Shown piece after piece: positions 1 to 12,832 of a DNA stretch of 64,000 nt. The stretch's first letter is position 1; the number at the start of each line of letters is the position of its first letter. The DNA comes from Amoebidium appalachense (taxonomy: Eukaryota > Ichthyosporea). The notes under the pieces are model-generated. The model made no database searches. It saw only the letters and a list, made by a program, of their open reading frames with translations, and had not been told where the DNA came from. The stretch is taken from contig CAVNZM010000013.1 of assembly GCA_963693365.1 (NCBI GenBank), forward strand, positions 7,998,001 to 8,062,000, in the 5' to 3' direction. The position numbers and the translations under genes are program-made.

Positions 1-1476
1 GAGGGGGGCGGGAGGGCGGGGGGTGAGGCCCAAAGTTCAAGGAGGGAGGAGGGGGAGAGGGTTGCAAGACAAAGTGGGAAGAGGGAGGGGGGGGGGGGGA
101 GAGAGAGAGAGAGAGAAAGACCCAAACTGGAGGAAAGGGGGGGAGAGGGGGGGGGGGTGGGGCTGAGACCAAACAAGTTGAAGACCTGAGATGTGCTTTA
201 GAATCACGAGGAGGGGTATCGAGGGGTTAAATTTGTAACTAGGATAGTATGCTTTAGGCAAGAGCAACTCGAGAACATGTTATACTTGGTCATAGTTAAC
301 ATAAGAGGGATACAGCAGGAGGTTGTGAAAGGGGCCTGACAGAGAGACCAGGTCTTGCGGAGCAAAAAGAGCATGAGGGGCCGGGCAAAAACTTGCTGGG
401 GGCAAGAACATGTGACTGTGTGGTCCGATGTTACCGTGTGTGTGTGTGTGTCAGTGTGCTTGTGTGTGTGCGTGTGTGTGCGTGTGTGTGGCACTGTGTG
501 TGTCTGTGTGTAGCGATGCACGTAGGCGTGAATGTGTGTTACAGTGTGCACGTGCATGCGACAACTTCAAGTGCGCGTGATTTCAAGTGATACGATACGT
601 GCGCGCTCGTGTGTCTCGTATGACTGTGCATGTGAACATGAGTTGTTTTGTGCAGGTGCGTTCTGGGGAGGAATATAGGAGGGGAAGGAGGTGAAGGCCG
701 TGTTTATTTAATAGGCTTAGGCAATAGATTATTATAAGGGGAGTGTCTCGGTATGGCAGTGTTGGCACGACCACAGTGTGTGTGTCAGTGTCGCTTGCAC
801 GGGCTCACGGTTAGAGAGGGATCTGAAGACTGGCACGAGGAGGCCAAGTGAGGCGAGAAGAAAGAGAAAAAATCAAAAGCCTTACACACACAGGAAAACT
901 ATAGGAAAGATCGAACGGGGGAATGAGTAGAAAGAATGCAGAAGCTGGGGCTGAGTACTACGTCGAGTATGACGACAAACATGGTTGAAAGCTCGGGCAG
1001 GAATACCTTTGGAAAACGCTGAGGTGAAGTGGCCTAACAGCGTGTCGGGGGCAGACGTTAGCTGAGGAAGGGGCTACGTTGGGTCTCTGCCTGCCAACTT
1101 GGAAACGACAATATGTGGCAGCCTAAGCTAACGCTGAAACCAGGCCCAGCTAGGTGGCGGGTCACGTGGAAACTTTCCAGAAAGTTCTGCGTGCTCAGAC
1201 TGAGTGCCACTGACGTCTCTGCGATGCGCTCAATAGGGCTGCGACCCAGGGGTGCAGACAAAGGGGCTACAAGCGGGTGACCACCAACAGTGCACCAAAA
1301 CGCCTTCAAACATATATGTACACACATACACCGGCGAACACACTTCTCATGATCAGGAGTGAGTCATAAGCGGCAAAGCCTGAGCACGAGAGACTCCTCT
1401 CCTTCACCGTGGCTATGGAGTCGGGAGCACGGCGCCGGCTGCCAGCCTGCCAGGGGCCGCCATCGTGGTCCGGCCG

Positions 1477-1498
1477 TCATGAGCCTCGAGGCTCATGA
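1477..1498. repeat. Perfect 22-bp palindrome in a GC-rich island
   Basis: The 22 bases are identical to their reverse complement, centred on CTCGAG. It is followed by more dyads: TCATGATCATG directly after it, and an inverted pair AGGCCTC...GAGGCCT at about 1607-1651 around CTCTGACAGAG. The phrase CCTGGAGCCGAAAC occurs twice (about 1592 and 1637). This could be a protein-binding dyad or a remnant of an inverted-repeat element. Confidence 0.6.
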
Positions 1499-3217
1499 TC
1501 ATGGGCCTGGCAGCCGGGCCGCTGGCGTCGGGCCTGGCTTCAGGCCATGGCCCGATGGTGACTCCGAACCGGCCCTCGGAATCTTCCCTTCCTGGAGCCG
1601 AAACAAGGCCTCCTACTCTGACAGAGTACTAGAGGCCTGGAGCCGAAACCGCCCAGCACTCCGGGGCCAAGCCGGGCCAGGGGCATCCGTCGGTACGCGC
1701 GCGTAGGTACGGTACGTGTATGCATACTCAGGGAAAGTCACTAGTCGGTCAGCGGCTGCTAACTTACCACCTGTCTGCCTGGCTCGGTGCTACTGCAGCT
1801 GGGCTGGGTGCACTAGTACTTGGGGGACCCCCCGAAGAAAAAATATAAGAGGGACACCATTCACTGGCTAATCATTCAGAACCATGCACGGGCATGTCAT
1901 GATCACATCGGAAAGAAAAGGAGACTAGTGTAACGGTACCCACCGTGACGGGCCCAGCTGCGACGTGTAGACTCGGACTGAATGGTGGTGTGGCCCATGG
2001 AACGTACAGTGACTCGCGGTCGACGGTGCTGCCACGTACCTAGTCTGGCAGAGTGAAGATCACCGGGGCCGCTCAATAAACCGTGTTACTTTACTTCAAA
2101 TCAGCGGTGGAGTGAGTCATCGTGCAGCCCGGGACCATGCGGCTCCGAAACTCTACTAAAAGATTTGACTTTTTGTCACGCTGGCGCAGCACGGTGTGAA
2201 GTTTAGCCTTCCGTCGGTGACACACCCCTATTATATCTATACCCCGACAAAGTCGACGTCCAATCATCTGGCTATGCCGAGGGTGGCCATCACGAAAACA
2301 TATGCTCCGACAGTGATCATGAGTCACTAGTAATGCTGACTCAGGCAACTTGGCACCTATAGCTAGTGCACGGTCCTGAGGGGCCCGAGTCCCCTCTCAG
2401 ACGGCCTATACACACTGTACTCAGCCTGTAACGCCGTATCCGGAAACTAGCGTGTCCAGCCTTGGCAGTGCAGTCCACGGCCCACTGGGGCCTAGGCCGC
2501 ATCTGGCAGGCACGTACTTCCGAGCCTCTGTGCCACCCGGTGGCACGCACTGGCCTGACCATCCCTTGATCCACACACACCGGGATACACTGGGCCATAT
2601 ACGGTGCACGTGACACACTGCAGCTGCTGTAATAACACATATTGACACACACAAGCACCATGGCTTAGTCACTAGTACACACAACCCGGTGACACCGCGA
2701 CAAAAACACACACCGCCGTGCACCGTGACTCACCACGGTGACCGTGACACCGTGACACACACCTGCGGGCCGTCGGATCCGGACATAACTTGTACTCAGA
2801 GCTAGGGTCACGGGTCTGACAGTGTCACCCCATGCGACACATGATCATGTTGCCCTCGACCGCCGCGGCACACACCGCCACTGGTGTGCCATTTCAAGCA
2901 AGAGCCTCCCGGCTCTCAGCCTGCTCTCTGAGCCTCCGAGTCTCACGTCGCGACTCCCAGCTGCAGTGCCGTACTGCATCCGATTCGCCGGATTCCTCCA
3001 GCCGCGACGTCAGTAAAGACTCGAGGTTCCCCAGTTTCCAGCGGCCCTTGCCCCGGCCCAACTCCGTCACAGAACCGTCAGTGGCGCCGCGGCCACTGCA
3101 CACTCGAGCATGGACACACTAGTCTGTGGCACTACACAGGTACCGGCCCAACTTCAATTGAAGTTGAGCTTAAAACACGTGCACTGCGCCTCACACACGT
3201 GCACACACGTGCACGCC

Positions 3218-3220
3218 GTG

Positions 3221-3297
<77 letters not shown>

Positions 3298-3410
3298 CAC
3301 ACAAAACTGACAGGTGACACACACACACACACACACGCAACACACTTCACCGTACACACACGCACGCAGTCACACTGGCACGCACACACACATACACACA
3401 CGTGAACACA
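3218..3410. repeat. (CA)n microsatellite
   Basis: A nearly pure CA tract of about 80 bp, followed by interrupted CA sequence. Long frames in it (poly-TH, poly-CV) are artefacts of the repeat. Confidence 0.95.
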
Positions 3411-4889
3411 AGCACCAGGTCCATGCGTACGCAAGCCTTCACGCCCCACTGTACTGTATGATACAAGAATAGGCTTCGAACGGCGTGTGCCCGGTCGGGG
3501 CTCTCACCGTAGTAGACGGGACTTAGAGACAAGAGTGCACGCGTGGGGCCTGGTGAGACAGCGGCGCCAGCACTCTCTCTGAGAAAAAGGGGAAGCCTCA
3601 GGACTCTTAGGGCCCGGAGAGTTTGTGTGTTTATGTGACGTGCATGGCTGTCATTGTGTGAAAGTTTCTGCTATATTCGATTTAATAAACAACGATAGCC
3701 TATCATTATAGTATAGAGCAAACAAAAAAGTAGGAATATGGCATGATGCGCAGTTCAGTCTGAGACACGTTTACACACCGGCGGGGGGCCCGGAGTGCCC
3801 GGGACTCAGTTGTCACTGGCAGATCGATGGTCGGTGTGCATGGTCACGGTGGCAGTGCCACTGGGGAAGACCTGCGCATGCCAACTTTGAAGTTCAAATG
3901 GACCTACAGTACGTGCGCTGGGTAATACGCATGCAAAACATAAGCAAGTTGATTTCAAAGTAGATCAAACTTGGCCACGTGGTCACGGCTTAGTAAGCGT
4001 TAGAGAGCCACGCGGCACCATGCCCGACGTTGATGCTCACACACGTGCGCATCTATAGCTAGGCTGTTTTATCACACCATGAACCCTGGCCCGGGTGGGC
4101 GGCTATCACCCCCTTGATCAGCTCCCTTGATCATGATGATGGCTAAATTTCACGAGAAGTTTGGATAGCCGATATACTATCAGTAGATAAGTCTGTATGG
4201 TGCTCTGATGTTGATATTGCCTGGGAAGTTGTGCAGTGGCGTTGTAATTTTTGTTTCCATCGCCGCTGGTGCCACTTTTGTGCTGAACTTTTTAATCGCA
4301 AGCATGTTGATAGGTGTGAGTTTTTATGTCGCGTTTTACCTCTTTCCCAGGGGTGTCTGCTACACTGGGTGGCAATATTAATGTGACCACTTTAGACTCT
4401 TCACATGTACAGTGTTGAATTCTGTTGGTCGTCACATTTGAGTAGTCATATGATTTTCACACAGTGTTCAGGTATCTCAGTATGCACTTGTTACTGGATA
4501 ACTCGTGAAGTTTTTATTGTCTTCTCAGTATGCCGTGCATACTTGCATATCTTTCCGTTGAATAAATCAGTCAAAAGAGGGTATTATCATATTTATCATA
4601 CGGGCCAATGCACGACCGTGATCGTGTCCCCCCCCCCCCCCTCTCCCCCCCCCCCCCCCCCCCCCCCCCCACCCACCCACATTTTTCTTCTTCTTTCTTC
4701 TTTTTTTTCTTCTTTTGGCTTATTGCCAGTTTTTATCATTTTTGGAGGTGGTTTAGGAAGTACGTGGAGTACTATTATGTAGGTAGCGGTGACACTGTAT
4801 AGCTCCAGGCTGAAGGAACACCAGAAGCATGGCAGAAGCGCTTGCCAATGGGCCATATTGTCCAATATGTAAAAAAAAAACCAAAAAAA

Positions 4890-5165
4890 AACAAGAAAAA
4901 ACGGGGAACCCCAACCAATTGATTTTTCTTAGTCTTTATGGTGTCTCGTAGAGAAAGTAAACCCTGATATATAGTCATCACCCGACATCTATGTACCTGA
5001 TCATGATATACCGCTGAGGGGATATTCCGAGCAAAAAACCCCCAATCTGAGACTGGTCTCTCTTTTTTTTTTCTTTTTTTTTTCCTTTTCTTTTTTTTCT
5101 TTTTTTCCCCTTTTTTCCTTTTCTTTTGTCTCTCTTTGCCTCGAGTAAACAGCATAAACCCCAAT
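4890..5165. repeat. Dispersed repeat R1, copy 1, with pyrimidine-tract insertion
   Basis: Preceded by A-rich sequence (4871-4893), it starts at the hairpin CGGGGAACCCC and runs through TCTTTATGGTGTCTCGTAGA and ATACCGCTGAGGGGATATTC to GCCTCGAGTAAACAGC. The same order occurs at 9565-9770. This copy carries an extra T/C-rich tract of about 75 bp (5057-5133) absent from copy 2. Confidence 0.85.
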
Positions 5166-5339
5166 ATGTCTCCAGCTGTTAACCCCAAACGTGCCCGGTC
5201 CAACAGTGCTGAACACTGTACGTAATCATTATGAGTTTTCTCGGGTATATGATTATCTTAGTCATTATCTCCTCCGTATCCAAGAGTAATAAGGGCTTTT
5301 TTGTCTTTTCTTCTCTATCTGTACCATCTCGAATGCTTC

Positions 5340-5392
5340 TCTTTTAATGAGCACCTCAATAAAGTCATTATTAAAATAAAATAAATAAAAAT
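5340..5392 (+). repeat. Retroelement-like 3' end (AATAAAGTCATTAT plus A-rich tail)
   Basis: The sequence CAATAAAGTCATTAT followed by A-rich sequence matches, in reverse orientation, the ends at 45377-45440 and 63437-63500. AATAAA just before an A-rich tail is what a non-LTR retroelement 3' end looks like. No coding sequence of the element is recognisable upstream. Confidence 0.45.
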
Positions 5393-6481
5393 CAACCAAG
5401 AAGCGCTATGTATATTACAGTGGTTGTGTGACAGTCGGATTCGACTGTGACTCGTGATGCTGTCGAAAGAAAGAAAAGCAGTTCAGCTGCAATTTATTCC
5501 CGACCGAGGCTGAAAGCCGAAGTTGGGTTGGTGAAAGGGTTGTTAGGGGAGCGGTCTGTCTCACGTGAGATGTCAAGAGAGGATCTGCCAGGAACCAATC
5601 AAAAAGCCAATCAATTAGGAAATAGAGCGCAGTGCTTTATTTTACACTTCTCCGTAATTTTTTTGATTGGCGACTAATATTAAGTCAAAACATGGGCCTG
5701 CAAAAATGGCAACCCATCATGTGTTTTGAGGCCTATATTAGGTGCGCGGACCTGTGGTATATTATACCGGATAACTAGTATGGATGTACACAGGTTGAGA
5801 TATACGCGCGTGTGTACATGTATATATACCACTGTGTTTGATCTTAGGTAGGCCAGTATGCATGTCACCCAGTCTTGTGCACATGAGCATGGAATTAGAC
5901 ATATGTGCACGTGCAGCTTGCATGATTATTCATGGGAAAACAGATCATATGATAGTCGCATGGGACCGACAGTCACGTCGTAGAGGAACCATGAGCGTTT
6001 ATATATCGTAGTTTTATCATGGGAAAATATGCAAGTAGCCGTGAGGTATGACTGTGGAATGCATCGCTAGTCAAGTACTGTCACCCGATTGGCTCACTTA
6101 GTTTATTGGAACCGTGATGCCATGGGACAGAACCTGGTGAACCGTATGTGATTGGCTCTCCGAGTCGTAGCCAAAAGGACATACCGATGCACATGTCTGA
6201 GCCGCTGTGCGAGCTCCGATATAAGGGCATGTCGGGGGCTTCAGAGCTCACTCAGTGTGCTCGACTTACTAGGTGTAACAGTAAGTAGGACTAGCACGTA
6301 ACTTAGCAAAGCGTGGTCTAGTCAACCCCGTTCATTCAAAATATATTGTTTTGTCACGGACACACGATCATATTATACAACAGCACAGGACCAAAACACG
6401 TGCATTCAACTCGCGACAGCGCTAGTAATGTGCGTCCTGTCAAGAGGTTCCGCCGCAATTGCAAGGAAGTACACGTGTTCC

Positions 6482-6895
6482 TCGTATCAGAATAAATGTG
6501 GAGCAGAGGCAGGATTCGGTCCTGTGACCTCTGTAAGAGACAATCACTTCTACATAGCGGATCGAGAGTAGAGAGGTTCGCAGGAAGTGGTTTGAGATCT
6601 CGGATCTGACCTCCGGTACCATCTGAGGATGGTCCGGCTGCTTTATATACCTGAGCGGATGCCAGTCCGCGAATACATTGTGTCCAATAGGATTACAGAT
6701 AGTCTCTCAGGATAGATCGGGAGTATGTACTAGCCAAAAGGAAGATAGTTATGGTTCCTGCCAGTGGCGTATGCGGCCCCAGGCGGTCCCCAAGTACGCG
6801 GGGACGGGATAGGCGGGAACAGGCTAAGCACGTGACTGGGAAGAGCAGGAATAAACAGATAGACTATATTCCGAGAGTCTATCATAACACATCCC
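6482..6895. repeat. Dispersed repeat R2, intact copy (empty site of the 12.4-kb element)
   Basis: About 430 bp. It begins near AGAATAAATGTGGA, contains GGATTCGGTCCTGTGACCTC and GGTTTGAGATCTCGGATC, crosses GGCTGCTTTATATACCTGAG at about 6636-6655, and ends near CTATCATAACA. A second copy is cut at the TA of this TTTATATA by the element at 7660-20098, so the intact copy shows the pre-insertion state. It has a TATA-like TTTATATA and might be an LTR or part of one, but I find no TG/CA ends. Confidence 0.85.
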
Positions 6896-7494
6896 TTCTG
6901 CGGTACGCCAGTCACTAGCAAAGGCATCGGCAGAAATCTATGTCTGCAGAAAGAAAAAGTTGCAGGTGATGCGACAATATGCCCCGTAGCACCCCTTGTC
7001 AGAGAGACCTAAAATAAGTTGGCGCAGGTATATTATATATTAAGCATGAAAGTAACGTAAAACTACACTAGTGCTTCAGTCCTTAGAAATCCACTAAGTC
7101 TCACACATCCAAGGCTGGATCCTCAGGCAACTGTTGAGTTGTGAGCATGGCGGCGCTCAGCAGTGTCCTTGTGTTCTTGTGTAGTAGCGGACCGGAAGAT
7201 GTTCATGCTGCCGCGACATGGAGAGAAGTGAAAAGAAGATATAGGTTTCCGTAAGTCCAGTTGCGTATTAGTACAACGACCGAAGATGAAGTAGATGTAG
7301 CTATTCAACGTGCAGCACCGTCCCTCCTCAGTGCAGTTGAAAATTGTCGTGACGAGTAGAAGTAGACTGGACTGGAGAAAGTTGCTTGTAGAAGCTTGTC
7401 GATGGACGTTTCTGACAGCACAGTAGGAGTAAGCGTGTGCTCCATCTCAAGTGGGCCGTGACGCCCCTATTCTATCTTTAACTTATCACCATAT

Positions 7495-7659
7495 TAGAAT
7501 AAATGTGGACTGCAGAGGCAGGATTCGGTCCTGTGACTTCTGTAAGAGACAATCACTTCTACGTAGCGGATCGAGAGTAGAGAGGTTCGCAGGAAGTGGT
7601 TTGAGATCTCGGATCCTCCGGTACCATCTGAGGATGATGGTCACGGTCCGGCGGCTTTA
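7495..7659. repeat. Dispersed repeat R2, split copy, left half
   Basis: Matches 6487-6645 with small indels and stops at GGCGGCTTTA, where the 12.4-kb element starts. The last two bases TA (7658-7659) are the target duplication. The right half resumes at 20099. Confidence 0.85.
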
Positions 7660-8147
7660 CATCAGCAATCTTCCCCCCCATCGGAAACCCCTCTACGACG
7701 TCGACGACGGGTTCGGAGTAGTTTACGATACCTGAGTGGCTGCGTTTGGTACCCTCGACATTTTAATGGATGGAAAAGCTGAAAACCCATCGTCGACGTC
7801 GACAAGCATGTTACAGGGTAATAAAGAGGTCCACTGATTTCTCGACCCTCATGTGTATATGCCAACGTCATCCTATGGACATGCTGTGCATGCGTTTACA
7901 CCGTCCATTAAACAAATGTAGCACCTATTCCAATGCTATAGATGTGCTATGGACGTCGTAAGCCTGTTCTACGTATGTATACTGTGTAGGCTAACATGAT
8001 GGGTATCGTCGACGTCGAAAACAAAGCATACTGTGAAGGCGATTCTAAGCATCTTAATATGAGGTTTCCGACGTCTGTAAACTAATAAGAAACGGCGAAT
8101 TCTGCAATAATAAATACTGTTTTTATAATGTATAAGTACAATAGTTT

Positions 8148-8182
<35 letters not shown>

Positions 8183-8183
<1 letters not shown>

Positions 8184-9454
8184 CCTAGACGCCTGCAAAG
8201 ATTGTTCGATGTAGTGTCAGAGTGGTGCAAGGCAAACCTTATGATCCTTAACATAGACAAATGTGGTGTTCTTGTACCTGATATAGCTAACAATTTACAC
8301 ACATTTACATTATCATCTAAACCTGTACCTATAGTTCCAGAATACAAATATCTTGGTGTTCCGGTTGATTCTGTTGGTGTTATGTTTCCCCATATGGTCG
8401 AAAAGAGGGTAGAGTTGGCTCGTAAGCGGTTAGCTTTCTTCTCGGCTAATATTTTTAAAGACACACCCCTCCATCCTTCTATTAGACCTACATTTATTCG
8501 CACTTTTGTCTTCCCGGCATGTGAATATGGTTTACCCCTTCTCGCCGCTTGGATCAAGAAAGAGAGAACTAGAGCGCTTAAACCCTTGGCAAATTTCCTT
8601 GAAGCAGAAGTTGCCTCCTTTCTATCTAACAACTGTTGTAAACCTGGGCCTGTAACGCTCTCGATATATGGTCTGGTCCCAATAGCTGCTAGAGTATCCT
8701 ATCTCGCGCTGAAATTCAATAAGCACATCAGCCGCTTAAAGAAGTATTTGCCCTCCCACCCTCTCTTCTCTATCCGACCTGTCCCCTCCTCACCTCTCCC
8801 CTCTTTCCTCCCCTCTCTCTCCCCTTCTCCCCTGGGCACAAATACAAATAAACCCCGCAATAGTGTGTGTGTGACTTTGGACTGCCACTTACTTATTAAA
8901 CATGTACACAATCACAAGATAATCACGCAATATAACAAATGGAAAAAGATACCACACGACACTAGACCCGATGAAAGCATACACCTTGAAAAACTAAGCC
9001 TTATGTCTCGTTTTATATATACTGACCGCCTCAACCATATTGCCAAATATGGCACTCGCAAGTGTATAACACCTAAATACATATTACCTTCCTGTAGAAC
9101 TGGTCTTTCTCTAGCTGATGGTATTATTGATCAATTACCACGCTTTTACTGTACACGTGCTATACAGTGGAGATCTAATAAGTATAAGGTGGCATCATTT
9201 GCATGCCCAAACAACACACACACACACCAGTTTAACCGGTCATGTATCGCCAAATGTAGTTTGATAGACCACATAATACCGCAACACACACACGTCACAT
9301 TCACAACAGACACCCAGAAAGATAGCCTACCTGTAAATTACAACATCCTTGATTTTATACTAAACACGCGTAACTACGACCTGTTTATTAGATGTATTGA
9401 TTGGCTTGAGAAACACATCACTACAAAATTATAGCGCACGCGCACACACACACA

Positions 9455-9497
<43 letters not shown>

Positions 9498-9529
9498 CCA
9501 GCTGATACCGAGTGTCCCGAGGGGAGCCC

Positions 9530-9564
<35 letters not shown>
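8183..9564 (+). mobile_element. 5'-truncated non-LTR retrotransposon (LINE) with poly(A) tail
   Basis: A 3' piece of a LINE: the C-terminal part of the reverse transcriptase frame, a short CA-rich 3' UTR (9433-9496) and an A run at 9534-9564. The 5' side ends abruptly in an AT microsatellite (8150-8180), as expected of incomplete reverse transcription. It lies inside the 12.4-kb TIR element, so it either inserted after that element formed or is carried with it. I could not define a target-site duplication. Confidence 0.8.
8187..9434 (+). pseudogene. LINE reverse transcriptase, C-terminal portion
   Basis: The frame is open from the AT tract to TAG at 9432-9434, about 415 residues. It begins with the pattern after the RT active site: LQRLFDVVSEWCKANLMILN, then KCGVLV and the YKYLGVPVD motif, typical of the last RT motifs of non-LTR ORF2 proteins. 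A long thumb-like C-terminal region follows, with a Pro/Ser-rich insert near residue 200 and no obvious zinc knuckle. The catalytic fingers/palm (with the YADD-type motif) and any endonuclease are missing, so it cannot work alone. The frame is intact over about 1.2 kb, which suggests a fairly recent insertion. Confidence 0.8.
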
Positions 9565-9565
<1 letters not shown>

Positions 9566-9770
9566 GGGGAACCCCAACTAATTGATTTCTCCTTGTAGTC
9601 TTTATGGTGTCTCGTAGAGAAAGTAAACCCTGATATATAGTCACCACCCGACATCTATGTACGTGATCATGATATACCGCTGAGGGGATATTCCGAGCAA
9701 ACCCCCCCCCCCCATACCTGAGACTGGTTCTCTTTGCCTCGAGTAAACAGCGTAAACCCCCCATATATCA
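9565..9770. repeat. Dispersed repeat R1, copy 2
   Basis: Same order of motifs as 4890-5165, from CGGGGAACCCC to GCCTCGAGTAAACAGC, without the long pyrimidine insertion. It follows directly on the LINE A-tail; copy 1 is also preceded by A-rich sequence. Confidence 0.85.
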
Positions 9771-9799
9771 TATAGTGTATATATATATATATATATATC

Positions 9800-9841
<42 letters not shown>

Positions 9842-10846
9842 ATATATAAGTGTTAAATTATATAAGTATTTGGGATGTAAGCAGAGACACAGTGGTGCAG
9901 TGTGAAAACACCACAGACACACACAACAACAAAACACGGAACGATCGGAGCAGTGTACACAACAGACATCAATGTTTAGACACGACTGAACTCAATTTAT
10001 TTTGATCGCTAATAAATACCTGAAATTCCCTTAAGTTAAATCCATACATGATTTCCGACCAGTCGGAAATCAGATCTATGTCTAAAATAACCAATCACAA
10101 TTAACTGATTATTTCCCGGATAGATCCGGAGACACAGGAACGCACACCATAGGTCACAGCTATAAGAAAGAAAAGAGGTGAAGAGTAACGAGGAAAGAGG
10201 TGATGTTTCTAACCTATCATCGGCTACAAAGACTCAGACATTTTCTGACTAAGTCCACTGATTGGATATAGTACGGCAACACACAAAACAAAAGTGGTTG
10301 ACTAAGCTATGAATCATACCTGACAAGCTAAAGTGTAACCTAAGTGTTTTTCTACCAATCAAAACATAACGAGTAATATAAATCTACTCAACGTATATTA
10401 GTGAGAGAGAAATATAATTATGTGAAAGGAAACAAGAGAAGAAAGAAAGAGAAAAGAAAGAAGAAGAAAGAGGAAAAAGAAAAGAAAGCAGGACAGAAAA
10501 CACGAACAGCAAAACACAGTTATAACCGAAGATATTCATGTACACATAACATGTACACGTTTCTCCCTCACTGGGTAGACTCGTGTACCTATAATCAGTT
10601 GCTGTAATCGATATCTAAACACACGAATATAGCCGACACAACACGATTACAAGTACTCAAATACACTGGAGATCGATGTCATAATTTACGTACAAGGAGC
10701 ACATCTTTTTCATTAAGTAAATGAATGAAAACATAACACGAACTGAGAAGATCTTACAATATGTAAATACTACGTATTATAACAATAAGTTGGGGTTTTT
10801 ATAATGTATAAGTACAATAGTTTTATGTATATATATATATAGTATA

Positions 10847-10888
<42 letters not shown>

Positions 10889-10890
10889 GG
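9771..10890. other. AT-rich stretch, no gene seen
   Basis: (TA)n tracts at 9775-9850 and 10830-10885 bracket about 1 kb without a convincing frame. A ~45-bp phrase (TTTTTATAATGTATAAGTAC and on into a TA tract) at 10796-10847 repeats 8118-8170, so the two TA tracts share a flank. Confidence 0.6.
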
Positions 10891-10939
10891 GGTAGGGGTG
10901 TCCTGGGAATGAATGACCCCCGGAGTAGTTTTTCATAGA

Positions 10940-11150
10940 AGCCCCATACGACCACCATAAGGATCGCTAATTATACCCCCATACGATCATTATAATGATC
11001 TCATTATATGCCCCATACGACCACCGTAAGGATCGCTAGTTATACCCCCATACGATCATCATAATGATCTCATTCTATGCCTCATACGATCATTATAGTG
11101 ATCACATACCAAAATCCATACGGTCATCATAATGATCACAAGGAGATTAT
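10940..11150. repeat. Tandem ~34-bp repeats built on GATC palindromes
   Basis: About six units of the form CATACGA.CA..ATAA.GATC. Two unit types alternate: one with CCACC-TAAGGATCGCTA, one with GATCATTATAATGATC, a perfect 16-bp palindrome. The last units drift. No frame runs through it. Confidence 0.75.
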
Positions 11151-11254
11151 CTAACGGGCGCAACTGACATGTGAATTTGTTTTTGCACGCCTCATGGAAA
11201 GCGGATGAGGCTCATCAGGTGGCCGCGGAATGAAAGTGGTGATATCCCCCCATT

Positions 11255-11524
11255 CCGACCGGTTTTGTTAGACCCCCCACACAGAGAAACTGCCTAATGC
11301 AAAGTTTGGCTGTGCTCCCAACAATCCCCTGCACGTTATTAACCGTTGAATCCCCCCTTCTTTCCCTATGTATTACAGCGCATTTTGCATAATATGGACG
11401 TACAACGGTCAATAACTTTTCCCGGGACAGTCCGACCGGTTTTGTTACATCACCCACACAGAGACACTGCCTAATGCAAAATTTGGTTGGGGCCCCATCA
11501 ATCCCCTGCACGTTATTAACCGTG
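11255..11524. repeat. Two-copy tandem repeat, ~174-bp period
   Basis: CGACCGGTTTTGTTA, CACACAGAGA-ACTGCCTAATGC and CAATCCCCTGCACGTTATTA appear in the same order at 11257-11347 and 11430-11522, with about 10% differences. The period is close to, but the sequence unlike, the 183-bp satellite further right. Confidence 0.75.
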
Positions 11525-12129
11525 CAAATGTATCCATCTTGTAGTATCCACCTTTCGGTGGTTCACATGTCTAGTAGGTGTAATAAAGATGTCCAAACAT
11601 AATCCATAACACGCCTTATGTATATCCATGGGCCATCCCCAAGACTGTAACAATACCATCCATATTACTGTCGTAAAACGATATATCGTACGGTACAAAC
11701 GGTCGTAAGACGATACATATATCGTCGACATGTGGACTACGACATACAAACATGCTCGCCGGATATCGTAGATTTCACCATATTTTGGAGTACTAGTACT
11801 CAACTGCAAAATATTCAATGCAGAGTTCTTGTCGGTCATACGATACGGCATCTTGCAGTAGTATTTGTGTGCACGCTCCCAGCTCTCAGCTGACTCCACC
11901 GGGCCAAAGAGGCGATAGTCGTCAGAATAATGCACACCAGCATGGAATTTCGATGTTTTGAGTTCGTTTTTGGTGGAGTCCTTGAAGCACTCGTACGCAG
12001 CTTTGCCGAACCTGCGTTTTTTGTTGGTGATATTACTTTACAATATAATGCACTAGAGCGGCACGGAGTCCATTACCAAATGGCGAAAGTTCTGCCATCG
12101 TTTCGTGTAGGATCTATACACCTAGACAC

Positions 12130-12179
12130 GTGCAGGGGGGGGGGGGGGTCGTAGTGGGAAGGAGGGAAGACAGGGGGGG

Positions 12180-12218
<39 letters not shown>

Positions 12219-12362
12219 CGGCAGACACGTACGTTCTGTAACGCTCCTTCATCTCGTTGAGTGAGTCCTTTTTTATAATGTATTTCCGTTTATATATTTA
12301 CACATAATCGCCACATGCATTTACCGGTGCGCCATGATAAACACATGGCCGGCTTATCATTG

Positions 12363-12406
<44 letters not shown>

Positions 12407-12532
12407 CACACACGGCATTCGATACCGTCCAGTCTTGCTCTTCCCAAGGCATCCACATGCTCGCACACAATGCAGAAACATGCACTCACACACACGCACG
12501 CACACTGGCACACCGGGACACACACACACACC

Positions 12533-12617
<85 letters not shown>

Positions 12618-12797
12618 AACACACACACACACACATACAGAGAGACACACACACATATGCACACACACGGTGCATTTCCTCCCCTCCCATTCCCTCTCCA
12701 CAGAGCACACACACACACACGTGCACACATGCACACACATGGTGCATCCCCCCCCCCCCCTTCCCTCTCAACCGAGCACATACACACACACATACAT

Positions 12798-12832
<35 letters not shown>

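Larger units (their letters stand above)
1..4868. other. Gene-free left flank with simple repeats
   Basis: I see no supported gene here. The stretch holds G-rich and GA-rich sequence (1-170), a TG-rich tract (about 435-500), a GC-rich island with hairpins (about 1400-1720), a block rich in CACGGTG-type motifs (about 2690-2770), a long CA microsatellite (3223-3303 with satellites to 3410) and a C-tract at 4628-4671. Open frames are short and mostly low complexity. Confidence 0.6.
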
